This document shows, piece by piece, positions 16,712-25,683 of a stretch of DNA of 36,322 bases. Origin of the DNA: JAGXFP01 sp039714535. GTDB taxonomy: Bacteria > Desulfobacterota > Desulfobulbia > Desulfobulbales > JAGXFP01. Within the stretch, counting starts at the first letter, position 1. The number at the start of each line of letters is the position of its first letter. The position numbers and the translations under genes were made by a program. The notes below the pieces were generated by a model that saw nothing but the letters and a program-made list of their open reading frames with translations, was not told the origin of the DNA and did no database searches. The stretch spans positions 1-36,322 of the forward strand of contig JBDLJC010000038.1 of assembly GCA_039714535.1 (NCBI GenBank). Direction: 5' to 3'.

Positions 16712-18040
16712 ATGACCAAAAAAGACATCCTCAAGATTATTGAGGAAGAAAACATTAACTTCTTCAGGATTCAATTCGTTGATATCAACGGCTTTATGAA
16801 GAACGTAGCCATTCCCCGTAGCCAGATCGAAAAAGCCCTGGACGGCAAAATCATGTTTGATGGCTCCTCCATTGACGGCTTCGCCCGCATTGAAGAATCC
16901 GACATGTACCTTGTCCCTGATTATAACACTTTTGTGATATTGCCTTGGAGAAATCAAGAAGGTGTTGCCGCAGCCAGAATTATCTGTGACGTCCACAAGT
17001 CTGACGGCACCCCCTTTGAAGGTTGCCCCCGTGGTAATCTGAAACGCGTTTTGGATGATGCCAAGAAAATGGGCTACACCATGAACGTCGGTACCGAGGC
17101 CGAATTTTTCCTCTTCGACCTGGCCCCGGATGGAACCTCCACCCTGGATACCAACGATAACGCTGGTTACTTCAGCCTCGACCCGGAAGACACTGGCCTG
17201 AACTGCCGTCGTGAAATTATCGAGACCCTCGAGACCATGGGCTTCGAGATTGAGGCCTCGCACCATGAGGTTGCTGAAGGCCAGCATGAGGTAAACTTCA
17301 AGTATGCCGATGCCCTGACCTGTGCCGATAACACCGTTACCTTTAAATGGGTTGTTAAATCCATCGCCAAGAAACACGGCCTGCACGCCACTTTCATGCC
17401 CAAACCGGTTTTCGGCATCAACGGCTCCGGTATGCACTGCAACCAGTCTCTGTTTGACCTTAAGGGCAACAACGTCTTTTTTAACGAGAAAGATCCGATG
17501 CAGCTCAGCGAAACTGCCTACCAGTACATTGCCGGCATGGCAAAAAATGCCCGCGGTTTTTCCGCCGTTACCAATCCGCTGGTTAACTCCTACAAGCGAT
17601 TGGTTCCAGGCTACGAAGCTCCGGTCTACGTTGCCTGGTCTGCATCAAACCGCAGCGCTCTCATAAGAATTCCGGCTTCCCGCGGTCTCGGTACCAGGGT
17701 AGAGGTTCGCTGCCCGGATCCTACCTGTAACCCCTATCTGGCCTTTGCCATGATGCTTAACTCAGGTCTTGACGGTGTCAAAAACAAGATGACACCGCCT
17801 TCTTCAACCGATGTTAACATCTACGACATGACTCCCAACCAGATGCGCCGGGCTAAGATCCATAGTATGCCCGCTTCGCTGCTTGAGGCCATGGATGAAC
17901 TAAAGAAGAACAAACTGGCCAAAGAGACCCTTGGCGATCACATCTTTGAAAAATATCTGGCCAACAGAGCAATTGAGTGGGACAAGTTCAGAATTGCTGT
18001 AACCGATTGGGAAATCGAAAACTATCTTGACCTTTACTAG
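16712..18040 (+). CDS. glnA: Glutamine synthetase, GSI-alpha type
   Basis: Makes glutamine from glutamate, ammonia and ATP. At 442 aa it resembles the Bacillus/archaeal GSI-alpha enzymes, with KIMFDGSSIDGFARIEESDMYL near the N-terminus. Active-site segments include GTEAEFFLFD, NGSGMHCNQSLF, NPLVNSYKRLVPGYEAPVYV and EVRCPDPTCNPYLAFAMML. The place of the adenylylation loop of GSI-beta reads NIYDMTPNQMRR, not NLYDLP, and the ~25-residue GSI-beta insert is missing, so control by GlnE adenylylation is unlikely. AAGGAG precedes the ATG. It is monocistronic, with a sigma-54 promoter and its own terminator. Confidence 0.97.
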   Translation: MTKKDILKIIEEENINFFRIQFVDINGFMKNVAIPRSQIEKALDGKIMFDGSSIDGFARIEESDMYLVPDYNTFVILPWRNQEGVAAARIICDVHKSDGTPFEGCPRGNLKRVLDDAKKMGYTMNVGTEAEFFLFDLAPDGTSTLDTNDNAGYFSLDPEDTGLNCRREIIETLETMGFEIEASHHEVAEGQHEVNFKYADALTCADNTVTFKWVVKSIAKKHGLHATFMPKPVFGINGSGMHCNQSLFDLKGNNVFFNEKDPMQLSETAYQYIAGMAKNARGFSAVTNPLVNSYKRLVPGYEAPVYVAWSASNRSALIRIPASRGLGTRVEVRCPDPTCNPYLAFAMMLNSGLDGVKNKMTPPSSTDVNIYDMTPNQMRRAKIHSMPASLLEAMDELKKNKLAKETLGDHIFEKYLANRAIEWDKFRIAVTDWEIENYLDLY

Positions 18041-18073
18041 GGCAACTGCCTCAAGATAGCATTGTTATACATT

Positions 18074-18111
18074 GCCCCGCCCTTTCTTATCCGGAATCGG
18101 CGGGGCTTTTT
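18074..18111 (+). terminator. Rho-independent terminator of glnA
   Basis: GC-rich arms GCCCCGCC (18074-18081) and GGCGGGGC (18099-18106) are followed by five T. It lies 34 nt after the glnA stop. Confidence 0.88.
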
Positions 18112-18230
18112 GCCCCCTGACGGAAGACAATGAAAGACGCAGGGAACCAAGTAAATCACAGATTGCATATAGCCCCATTACTACATCGTTTTATTAACCT
18201 TTGGGGTTATCTGGAGCAGGTGGTTCTTTC

Positions 18231-18259
18231 TTGACATATTTTTTACACAGATGTAAATT
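18231..18259 (+). promoter_or_regulatory. Sigma-70 promoter of the glutamate synthase operon
   Basis: TTGACA (18231-18236), 17-nt spacer, TAAATT (18254-18259). A small dyad TTTACA-CAGA-TGTAAA (18242-18257) overlaps the -10 element and could be an additional operator. The predicted start is near 18266, giving a leader of about 120 nt. The rest of the 18112-18386 gap shows nothing else except the downstream NrpR-like dyad. Confidence 0.65.
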
Positions 18260-18284
18260 GTCCGACCCTGTTATTTACCAGCTT

Positions 18285-18304
18285 GGCGGAAAAGGTTTTC
18301 CGCC
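18285..18304 (+). promoter_or_regulatory. Candidate NrpR operator in the glutamate synthase leader
   Basis: GGCGGAAAA-GG-TTTTCCGCC, a dyad with perfect 9-bp arms. It contains GGAA-N6-TTCC (18288-18301), the operator pattern established for archaeal NrpR. It lies about 20-40 nt downstream of the predicted transcription start, a normal place for a repressor. A bacterial NrpR homologue is encoded 2 kb upstream. It is not followed by a T-run, so it is not an intrinsic terminator. Confidence 0.65.
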
Positions 18305-18386
18305 ATGGACAACACCGAGTTATTGCGTCGATACCTCCTTCTGCGCAAGATTTCGGATATAGATCACTTATATAAAGGAGTAAAGC

Positions 18387-19529
18387 ATGTGCCGGTTAGC
18401 TATGAAAACCGCGAATAAGCCTTTCTCTCCCTTCACTGTGCTGACAGCAATGGAAGCAATGCAGGAAGGGTATGATGGCAGCGGTCTCGGCCTGTTGTTG
18501 CGCGGCTTGGAGTTTACGGACTACAAGTACAACGCGGCTGATCCGATCCTGTCCGGGATCGCTCACACAGAAGAAGCCCTGGCTCGGGTCGATAGCATGA
18601 TGACCGAGCGCGGTTTCGCCCTTAAGTATGACCACGAGTTTGATGTGGATATGAGTAAGGTTGAAGCCAAAGACAGGTTTAAATATATGTTGCGGGTTTA
18701 CAAGCAACCCAAGGATTGGTCTTCCCTTAGTCAGGAAGAGATCGAACGGGAATATATGATGACCCGTCTGGCCATGCGAGCCGATGGCGAGGCCCATGGT
18801 GGTGATCTTACCGCCTTCTCCCTCTGGCCAGATGTGGCAATGATCAAGGAAGTCGGTTGGCCCTTAGGTGTCGGCGAAGCGTTGGGTCTTGAAAGCGGCC
18901 GGATCAAATCCAGGATCTGCATGGCCCAGGGCCGTCAAAACACCAACTGGGGCATCAACCTTTACGCCTGTCATCCCTTCTTTATCGAAGGCGTCGCTAC
19001 CATGACCAACGGTGAGAACACCGCCTTTATTCCGATCAAGGACTGGCTGTCCGCCAAAGGTTTCCCCGGCTATATCGGCTATCAATCCGATTCCGAGGTC
19101 TTTGCCCATATCCTCCATTATGTAACCAAGCAGCTTAAATTACCGTTGCAGGCTTACAAACACGTAATTACCCCACTCAAAAACAACGAGTTGGCCACTC
19201 ATCCCCAGGGTGAGTTTCTCAGGGGCTTACGTGATGTCTGCCGCCGCCTGATTATCGACGGCCCCAACGCGGTGATCGGCACTCTGGCCGACGAAACCAC
19301 CATCCTGGCAATGGATGCCAAAAAGCTTCGTCCGGCTACGGTTGGCGGCAAACCCGGTGAATGGGCCCTCGCCTCCGAGATGTGCGGAGTCGATGCCATG
19401 ATCCCCGACCGGGATCGCTCCAAAGACTTTCAGCCCATGCGGGAACACACAATTATTATTCCTCCAGACAGACAGGAGATAGAGATATGGTCTCAATTCG
19501 ATCAATTTCCTCAGACCCAGGCAGCCTGA
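18387..19529 (+). CDS. Glutamate synthase, stand-alone glutamine amidotransferase subunit
   Basis: Class-II glutaminase part of a split, archaeal-type glutamate synthase. It releases ammonia from glutamine for the synthase subunit encoded next. The catalytic nucleophile is Cys2 (MCRLAMK), exposed after removal of Met1. Typical segments are RLAMRADGEAHGGD, QGRQNTNWGINLYACHPF, TNGENTAFIPIKDWL and SDSEVFAHILHY. The 380 aa match the N-terminal domain of the large subunit of bacterial GltB without the rest. AAAGGAG precedes the ATG. Its last 43 nt overlap the next gene, which favours coupled, equimolar translation. Confidence 0.93.
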   Translation: MCRLAMKTANKPFSPFTVLTAMEAMQEGYDGSGLGLLLRGLEFTDYKYNAADPILSGIAHTEEALARVDSMMTERGFALKYDHEFDVDMSKVEAKDRFKYMLRVYKQPKDWSSLSQEEIEREYMMTRLAMRADGEAHGGDLTAFSLWPDVAMIKEVGWPLGVGEALGLESGRIKSRICMAQGRQNTNWGINLYACHPFFIEGVATMTNGENTAFIPIKDWLSAKGFPGYIGYQSDSEVFAHILHYVTKQLKLPLQAYKHVITPLKNNELATHPQGEFLRGLRDVCRRLIIDGPNAVIGTLADETTILAMDAKKLRPATVGGKPGEWALASEMCGVDAMIPDRDRSKDFQPMREHTIIIPPDRQEIEIWSQFDQFPQTQAA

Positions 19530-21124
19530 GCCCCAACGATCTGCCCTGGATCATTGAACACCGTGAAGACCGCTGCACCCTTTGTGGTAAATGCGCCGCT
19601 GTCTGTCCGGTAAACACCTTAAAACTTACCTACATGCGTAAGCGCATGCCGAAGATTGTCCTCTCGTCAAGCGAGCGGGGCAGTTCATACAAGACCTTTG
19701 TCGGCATTCGTCAAAATACCGATGTCGGCCGCCGCTGTATTGGTTGCGGAACCTGTGCCTCGGTCTGCCCCAACGAGGCGATCCATCCGACCCACAACAA
19801 GACTGATCGCTACCGGTTCCAGAACACCAAGGGCGGCGAAGCCCCCAAACGCGGTGGTCGCCGGAACGAGCCGGGGCCAAGCCTCCTGGACAAGATCTCC
19901 TTCAACCGGATCTCGATGTTGACCGATCCGGCTCTTGATGCCGGGCGCCACGAGTTTACGATGAACACCCTTCTCGGTCGGGTCCTGCCGCCGGAAGAAT
20001 TTATCCGCCGCCAGACCACCGGTGAATGGATCCCGCCAGTCCGCGAGATCTTCCCGTTCATCATCGGTTCCATGTCCTTCGGCGCCTTGTCACCCAATAT
20101 GTGGCTGGGTCTCCTCCAGGGTGTTGCCTATTGTAATGAAGTTCTCGGGATTCCGGTGGTTATGGCCACCGGTGAGGGCGGCTGCCCACCCTGGGTTTTA
20201 AAAAGCCCCTTCCTTAAATATATAATTTTACAGATTGCGTCCGGTTATTTTGGCTGGGATGAAATCATCCGCGCCATCCCGGATATGCAGTGCGACCCCG
20301 CTGCCATCGAGATCAAATATGGCCAGGGTGCCAAGCCCGGCGACGGTGGACTGTTGATGTGGTACAAGGTCAGTAAACTGATCGCCCGCCTACGCGGTGT
20401 GCCGGAAGGCGTTGACCTTCCTTCACCGCCGGTTCATCAGACCTTGTATTCCATTGAAGAGTCGGTCATGAAGATGATCCAGACCATGTCAATGGCCTTT
20501 AACTTCAAGGTACCGGTCTACCCGAAAATCTCCGGCTCCAACTCGGCCAAATCGGTTCTCAACAACCTGGTTCGTAACCCTTACGCCTCGGCCTTGATGA
20601 TCGACGGAATCGACGGCGGTACCGGTGCAGCCTATAACGTCAGCATGGATGCTACCGGTCACCCGATTGCCTCCAACCTGCGCGAGTGTTATCTGGACCT
20701 TTGCGCCCAGGGCAAACAGAACGAAATTCCGCTGTTCGCAGCCGGCGGTGTTGGCAAAAACGGCAACGTCACCCAGAACGGTCTGGCCCTGATCATGCTT
20801 GGCGCCAGTGGCGTCCACATGGGCAAGTTCATCATGCAGTCTGCGGCCGGTTGTCTGGGCAGCGAACAGAATCGTTGTAACGTCTGTAATATCGGCCTCT
20901 GCCCGAAGGGTATCACCAGCCAGAATCCGAAAATCTACCGCCGTCTTGATCCGGATCGGGTCGCCGAACGCGTGGCAGAGACTTTCATGTCCATCCAGAC
21001 CGAAATGAAGAAAGTCATGGCTCCCCTTGGCCGCTCACAGAGCCTGCCAATCGGCATGTCTGACGCCCTTGGTATCGGCGACAAGGATGCGGCTGACCGA
21101 TTGAACATCAGATACGTTTGTTAA
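19487..21124 (+). CDS. gltB: Glutamate synthase FMN-binding subunit with ferredoxin domains
   Basis: Synthase subunit that makes glutamate from 2-oxoglutarate and ammonia on FMN. Near the N-terminus are two ferredoxin motifs, CTLCGKCAAVCPVN and CIGCGTCASVCPNE. The FMN/TIM-barrel domain follows (IGSMSFGALSP, TGEGGCPPW, KYGQGAKPGDGGLLM, YPKISGSNSAKSVLNN, IDGIDGGTGAA). The Fe-S centre motif CNVCNIGLCPKGI is near residue 463. It has no amidotransferase domain, since that is the upstream gene. The frame opens at 19361, but AGGAG 8 nt before the ATG at 19487 sets the start (545 aa). Confidence 0.93.
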   Translation: MVSIRSISSDPGSLSPNDLPWIIEHREDRCTLCGKCAAVCPVNTLKLTYMRKRMPKIVLSSSERGSSYKTFVGIRQNTDVGRRCIGCGTCASVCPNEAIHPTHNKTDRYRFQNTKGGEAPKRGGRRNEPGPSLLDKISFNRISMLTDPALDAGRHEFTMNTLLGRVLPPEEFIRRQTTGEWIPPVREIFPFIIGSMSFGALSPNMWLGLLQGVAYCNEVLGIPVVMATGEGGCPPWVLKSPFLKYIILQIASGYFGWDEIIRAIPDMQCDPAAIEIKYGQGAKPGDGGLLMWYKVSKLIARLRGVPEGVDLPSPPVHQTLYSIEESVMKMIQTMSMAFNFKVPVYPKISGSNSAKSVLNNLVRNPYASALMIDGIDGGTGAAYNVSMDATGHPIASNLRECYLDLCAQGKQNEIPLFAAGGVGKNGNVTQNGLALIMLGASGVHMGKFIMQSAAGCLGSEQNRCNVCNIGLCPKGITSQNPKIYRRLDPDRVAERVAETFMSIQTEMKKVMAPLGRSQSLPIGMSDALGIGDKDAADRLNIRYVC

Positions 21125-21136
21125 GAGGAGCATGGT

Positions 21137-23470
21137 ATGAGTAAAGCATTAATAGTAAAAGGGCTTGATGAAAACGGCCAGCGTATCAGCTCCAAAGACT
21201 ACGAAGAGTTGGTTCAACAGGCCTTTAGCAAATCAAAGAATCTGAAGCTTGAAACATATGGTCAGCATAATGTTGCCGGTCGCCTCAAAAGCGATGGCGA
21301 ACCGGTAAACATCGAGATTGACGGCCCCTGCGGTCAGCGGCTCGGCTCCATGGGCATGCCCGGCACCAAGATTGTCTGCAACAGCTCTGCCTCGGACGAT
21401 GTCGGCTACCTGAATATCGGCGCCGTAATCACCGTCAAGGGCGATGCCACCAACGGCGTCTGCAATGCGATGGCCGAAGGTAAGGTCTATATCGGCGGTT
21501 CCGTCGGCGCCCGTTGCCTGACCATGACCAAATGGAATCCCGAACACCAGCGTCCCGAACTCTGGGTCCTTGGTTCAGCCGGTGATTCATTTGCCGAGTT
21601 CAACTGCGGCGGTATCGCCGTGGTCTGTGGCATCGAAGCTAAAAACCCCGACAATATCCTGGGTTATCGCCCCGGCGTCGGTACCGTTGGCGGCTCGATT
21701 TACTATCGCGGCAAGATCGACGAGAGTTACTCCAAGACCAACGTCAAGGCCGTTCTGCCCGACGACGAGCAGTGGGGCTGGCTGATGGACCGGATGAAAA
21801 ATTATCTGGCCGAGATCGATCGTCCCGAACTGCTTAACGAATTATCGGTTCGCGATGAGTGGAGCATGCTGGTTGCCCTTCCACCCCAGGAGCGCGCTTT
21901 AATGTTCTCCGGGCCAATGCCAATGGCCGAGTTCAAACAGAAAATCTGGAACCCCGGCTTCGCCGGCGGCGACCCGATCCGCGATCTGGCTCCAGGCCTC
22001 GACCGCAGCGTCATCGGTCTGGTCGAATCCGGTGATCTGCGCCGCAAGAAACCCTTCTGGGCCAATCGCGACAAAGCAGCACCGTGCGCCTATTACTGCC
22101 CGGTCCACATCCCGACCATTGATCGTTTGAAGCTCCTTCGGGAAGGCAAGGAGACCGAGGCCTACGACATGTTAATGGAATACACTCCACTGCCGGCCTC
22201 GGTCTGCGGTGCGGTTTGTCCCAATCTATGTATGGAAAATTGTTCGCGCCAGGTGGTTGACGAAAAGATCGATGTGCAGATGCTCGGCCGCGCCGCCCGC
22301 GAGGCGAAAGCTCCTGAATCTGCCAAATCACTTGGTAAGAAAGTAGCAGTCATCGGTGGTGGTCCCGGTGGCATGAATGCCGCCTGGCAACTTGCCAAAG
22401 GTGGTGTTGAAGCGCATATCTTCGAAAAAGGCGACCAACTCGGTGGTAAACTGGCCCAGGTTATCCCTTGGGACAGACTACCCAAGGCAATTTGGGATAC
22501 CGAAATTGAACGCTTCATGTCGGTTGACAACATCAAGGTCAACTTCGGCGTCACCATGACCAAGAAGAAGTTTGCCGAGCTGAAAAAAGAGTACGATCAC
22601 GTAATCGTGGCAGTCGGTACCCATCAGCCGCGAACCATCCCCTTCCCCGGTCATGAAAAGGTTATCCCCGCCCTCGACTTCCTGAAAGAAGCCAAGAGCG
22701 ACAAACCGCCCAAGATCGGCAAGCAGGTGGTGATCATTGGCGCCGGTAACGTTGGTTGCGATGTGGCCTGCGAGGCTTATCGGATTGGTGCCGAAGAGGT
22801 GGTCCTGGTCGATATCCAGAAACCACTCGCCTTCGGTAAAGAGAAGGAAGCTGCCGAAGCACTGGGAGCCACATTCAAATGGCCGGTTCAGACCAAAGAA
22901 GTCACCAAAGAAGGCTTGGTCGATGCTGCTGGCCACGTAATTCCGGCCCAGACTGTAATCATCTCCATCGGCGATGTTCCGGCCCTGAAGTTCCTGCCAG
23001 ATACCGTTGAAGTTGTGACAGTAGGCGGAGCCGGTTGGGTTAAATGTGATGCCAATGGCCGTACTTCCGACGACAAGATCTCAGCGGTAGGTGATGTAGA
23101 GCGACCTGGTCTGGCTACGAATGCCCTCGGTGCCGGTAAGAACACCGCCGAGGCCCTGGTCGCAAGCTTCAAAGGCGAAGAGTACGTTCCCTTTGCAAAG
23201 GATGTTATTTCGCAATGCGACCTAACCTCGGCCCATTACGAACCATTACCGATGGCAAGCTCCCCTGAACAGGAAGCAGATCGCTGCCTGAGTTGCGGAA
23301 CCTGTCGGGACTGTCATCTTTGTGAGACGATTTGTCCGACCCAGGCAATCACCAGAGAGAAACTGCCGGATGATTCTTACCGTTATGTTTCAGATGATGA
23401 TAAGTGTATTGCTTGCGGATTTTGTGCCGATACTTGCCCATGCGGTATCTGGGTTTTACAGCCGTTCTAA
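21137..23470 (+). CDS. Glutamate synthase GXGXG domain fused to FAD/NAD(P)H subunit and ferredoxin
   Basis: Multidomain partner of the two preceding subunits. Residues about 1-245 form the GXGXG beta-helix that normally ends the large GltB chain. A GltD-like part follows: an Fe-S domain (PCAYYCPVHIPTIDRL, CGAVCPNLCMENC), the FAD site VAVIGGGPGGMNAAWQLA, and the NAD(P)H site VVIIGAGNVGCDVACEA. The FAD-binding signature GDVERPGLATNALGAGK comes next. The C-terminus adds a two-cluster ferredoxin (CLSCGTCRDCHLCETICP, CIACGFCADTCPCG). It presumably feeds electrons from NAD(P)H or ferredoxin to the FMN subunit. GAGGAG lies ahead of the ATG, 12 nt after gltB. 777 aa. Confidence 0.93.
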   Translation: MSKALIVKGLDENGQRISSKDYEELVQQAFSKSKNLKLETYGQHNVAGRLKSDGEPVNIEIDGPCGQRLGSMGMPGTKIVCNSSASDDVGYLNIGAVITVKGDATNGVCNAMAEGKVYIGGSVGARCLTMTKWNPEHQRPELWVLGSAGDSFAEFNCGGIAVVCGIEAKNPDNILGYRPGVGTVGGSIYYRGKIDESYSKTNVKAVLPDDEQWGWLMDRMKNYLAEIDRPELLNELSVRDEWSMLVALPPQERALMFSGPMPMAEFKQKIWNPGFAGGDPIRDLAPGLDRSVIGLVESGDLRRKKPFWANRDKAAPCAYYCPVHIPTIDRLKLLREGKETEAYDMLMEYTPLPASVCGAVCPNLCMENCSRQVVDEKIDVQMLGRAAREAKAPESAKSLGKKVAVIGGGPGGMNAAWQLAKGGVEAHIFEKGDQLGGKLAQVIPWDRLPKAIWDTEIERFMSVDNIKVNFGVTMTKKKFAELKKEYDHVIVAVGTHQPRTIPFPGHEKVIPALDFLKEAKSDKPPKIGKQVVIIGAGNVGCDVACEAYRIGAEEVVLVDIQKPLAFGKEKEAAEALGATFKWPVQTKEVTKEGLVDAAGHVIPAQTVIISIGDVPALKFLPDTVEVVTVGGAGWVKCDANGRTSDDKISAVGDVERPGLATNALGAGKNTAEALVASFKGEEYVPFAKDVISQCDLTSAHYEPLPMASSPEQEADRCLSCGTCRDCHLCETICPTQAITREKLPDDSYRYVSDDDKCIACGFCADTCPCGIWVLQPF

Positions 23471-23483
23471 TTGTTTTAGTACC

Positions 23484-23521
23484 GGGAAAACCACCAAGCA
23501 AAGAGCTTGACGGTCTTTCCC
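23484..23521 (+). terminator. Hairpin after the glutamate synthase operon
   Basis: Interrupted stem GGGAAA/TTTCCC, ACC/GGT and CAAGC/GCTTG around AAAGA, 14 nt after the stop. No T-run follows, so it may be a 3'-end stabiliser or part of factor-dependent termination. Confidence 0.4.
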
Positions 23522-23659
23522 GCATATGATAGTTTCGCTGTACATTTGCAGACAGTAAATTAGTAAGCTTAGCTGGTGGTTAGTTCGAGGAAGAAGGCAA
23601 AACGCTATATGTCAATATGCGGTTTACCACCTGATGACGAAGAAATCACCTCCAGATAA

Positions 23660-23735
23660 GGGCCGTTAGCTCAATTGGTAGAGCATCTGACTCTTAATCA
23701 GCAGGTCCGGGGTTCGACTCCCCGACGGCCCACCA
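23660..23735 (+). tRNA. tRNA-Lys (anticodon CUU)
   Basis: Acceptor arms GGGCCGT and ACGGCCC pair, the discriminator A is followed by an encoded CCA, and the D-loop (AGCTCAATTGGTAGAGC) and T-arm (GGTTCGACTCC) are canonical. The anticodon loop CTCTTAA puts CTT at 23693-23695, reading the lysine codon AAG. Length 76 nt. Base composition drops on its 3' side. Confidence 0.97.
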
Positions 23736-23743
23736 GTAAAATC

Positions 23744-23776
23744 AAGGACTTACGGGAAACCGTAGGTCCTTTTTTC
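23744..23776 (+). terminator. Terminator of tRNA-Lys
   Basis: Stem AAGGACTTACGG / CCGTAGGTCCTT with one T-G pair around GAAA, followed by a run of T. It lies 8 nt after the tRNA. Confidence 0.9.
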
Positions 23777-24302
23777 TTTATTTTCCGAAAAACATTCCGA
23801 AAAAACCCACCTATAATCAGCTTAAATTGATCCTATACATTCTCACTTTACAGTTAAAGTTTTAGGGAGATAGTTTTACTTTTCAAGAAATATGTTGACC
23901 TTCCGTTCTTATGGTGTCAGAAAAATATATTCACCATTTTCAAGATGATGATATTTATTTCTAATAATCTATAAGCCCTATTACTGAACTAAATCTGATT
24001 TTAAACTCTTCGGTATAGCTTTTTCTTATCACGTCGCTCTCCTTGTTCCGGTATCTTGACCGGCAAACAAGGTGTGCAACAAATTCAAGGCAGGATCACC
24101 TTTTCATTCTTTTTTATTGTTTGTGCTAGGAACTTTATTGTTCCTGATCATTATTTTCTTAATTTTCCCTGACTGAGTGTTTCTTAAAGGGTGTTTATCG
24201 GTTAGATTGTGTATATTAGAAAGTTAAAGTTGTTAATAATCTGGATGACAAAAATTATGTCAGGTTTCCTCGAAATTTTACGCCATTCTTATTCCCATAC
24301 TT
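23777..24302. other. AT-rich non-coding stretch
   Basis: About 525 nt between the tRNA-Lys terminator and the K+ channel gene. Very AT-rich. No gene, integrase fragment or direct repeat of the tRNA 3' end is seen. It presumably contains the channel promoter, which I cannot place. Confidence 0.5.
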
Positions 24303-25016
24303 ATGTTAGGTTCCATGTCATACATTAAACAGATCGTAGAGGAAACAGATACAAAATCGGGAAAGGCTTTTGACCTTTTGATACAGACCATGATTGTATT
24401 GTCACTCATCAGTTTTTCTATTGAAACGCTACCAGAATTGTCTGATGGGACTAAAGTAATCCTGCGAAGAATTGAAGTTTTCACCGTAATAATTTTCACC
24501 TTTGAGTATATAACTAGAGTCATCGTCGCCACGAATAAGCAAGGTTTTATTTTTTCATTCTTTGGAATTGTTGATTTATTGGCAATACTTCCATTCTATT
24601 TAGCCACAGGTCTGGATTTAAGGTCACTAAGATCATTTAGGCTCCTTCGTTTAATTCGTGTACTAAAACTAGCCAGATACAGTGCTGCGGCCAAAAGATT
24701 TCATCAGGCATTTCTCATTGCTAAAGAGGAACTTGCGCTGTTTTTATTCGCAGCGCTTATCATTCTTTACTTAGCTGGTGTCGGCATATATTACTTTGAA
24801 AATCCTGCACAACCTGATGCTTTTTGCTCCATATTCCACAGTTTATGGTGGGCAGTCGCTACATTAACAACGGTTGGTTATGGTGATATTTATCCTATAA
24901 CCGTTGGCGGTAAGCTGTTTACATTTTTCATTTTGGTTATTGGTTTAGGTGTCGTCTCTGTCCCAGCCGGAATGGTGGCGGATGCACTTTCCAAGGCCAG
25001 AGAAATGGAGGAGTAA
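24303..25016 (+). CDS. Voltage-gated potassium channel, six-helix
   Basis: Kv-like (Ion_trans family) channel of 237 aa. Helices S1-S3 are followed by an S4 segment rich in regularly spaced arginines (RSLRSFRLLRLIRVLKLAR). After S5 and a pore helix comes the K+ selectivity filter TTVGYGD (HSLWWAVATLTTVGYGDIYP), then S6. No RCK/TrkA-N domain follows, so gating is probably by voltage alone. The start could be the ATG at 24303 or the one at 24315 (MSYIKQ); neither has a strong ribosome binding site. It leads the polyamine/PspA gene group, about 285 nt before speD, on the same strand. Confidence 0.9.
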   Translation: MLGSMSYIKQIVEETDTKSGKAFDLLIQTMIVLSLISFSIETLPELSDGTKVILRRIEVFTVIIFTFEYITRVIVATNKQGFIFSFFGIVDLLAILPFYLATGLDLRSLRSFRLLRLIRVLKLARYSAAAKRFHQAFLIAKEELALFLFAALIILYLAGVGIYYFENPAQPDAFCSIFHSLWWAVATLTTVGYGDIYPITVGGKLFTFFILVIGLGVVSVPAGMVADALSKAREMEE

Positions 25017-25301
25017 AGCCACTTAAAATTCATCAAGTTTGCCAACTTCATGGGCTGGAACTCTAAAAATGCAGTACATCCAGATATGGGTGTTTTGAGG
25101 GGCATACAGGTTTTAAAGATGATTGAATAAACAGAGGGGATATTCTTGCCTAAGAAAATGACTGAACTTTAGTGGGAATTAGATAATTTAATGAGACAGC
25201 TATAATCTGATTTGGTTTTAATTGGCTTATGGTTATTACAGATTAGGTAGTTACTGTTATCTGATACATTACATATTTAAAAAATATAGAAACATTTGGT
25301 T

Positions 25302-25679
25302 ATGAACGCTCAAAATCAATATGCTCCGGGCAAACATGTATTGTTAGATTTTTGGGGGGCAAAAGGCCCTACAGATCAGCTTTTTATTGAAGCAGCTCTT
25401 AAAAAAGCCGCAGAAGCCTGTGGGGCAACTGTCTTAGCGGTGAAGCTACATGCGTTTGGAGAAAACAGCGGTATCACTGGCGTGGCATTGTTGGCAGAAT
25501 CGCATATCAGTATTCATACGTGGCCTGAAGCTGATTATATGGCGTTGGATATCTTTATGTGCGGGAGTTGTGATGCTGATGAAGCTATAGAACCATTGAG
25601 AGAAATATTCCACCCCGAAAAGGTTACGATTAAAAAAATACAGCGTGGCCTCTGGGCAGAGACCGAAGAAAGCAAATAG
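25302..25679 (+). CDS. speD: S-adenosylmethionine decarboxylase proenzyme
   Basis: Produces decarboxylated AdoMet, the aminopropyl donor for spermidine-type polyamines. It is the short prokaryotic form (125 aa). Autocleavage between Glu66 and Ser67 in LLAESHISIHTWPE creates the pyruvoyl group. Other conserved residues are His and Cys in KLHAFG and DIFMCGSCD. A TTG at 25296 is in frame, but the ATG at 25302 fits the family. No good Shine-Dalgarno is seen. The acceptor enzyme is encoded at the end of the same cluster (29819-31345). Confidence 0.93.
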   Translation: MNAQNQYAPGKHVLLDFWGAKGPTDQLFIEAALKKAAEACGATVLAVKLHAFGENSGITGVALLAESHISIHTWPEADYMALDIFMCGSCDADEAIEPLREIFHPEKVTIKKIQRGLWAETEESK

Positions 25680-25683
25680 GCAC

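Noticed and set aside
18285..18304. The dyad as an intrinsic terminator or attenuator
   Set aside because: No T-run follows on the plus strand, and it lies inside the leader of an operon whose genes need transcription. An operator is the simpler reading.
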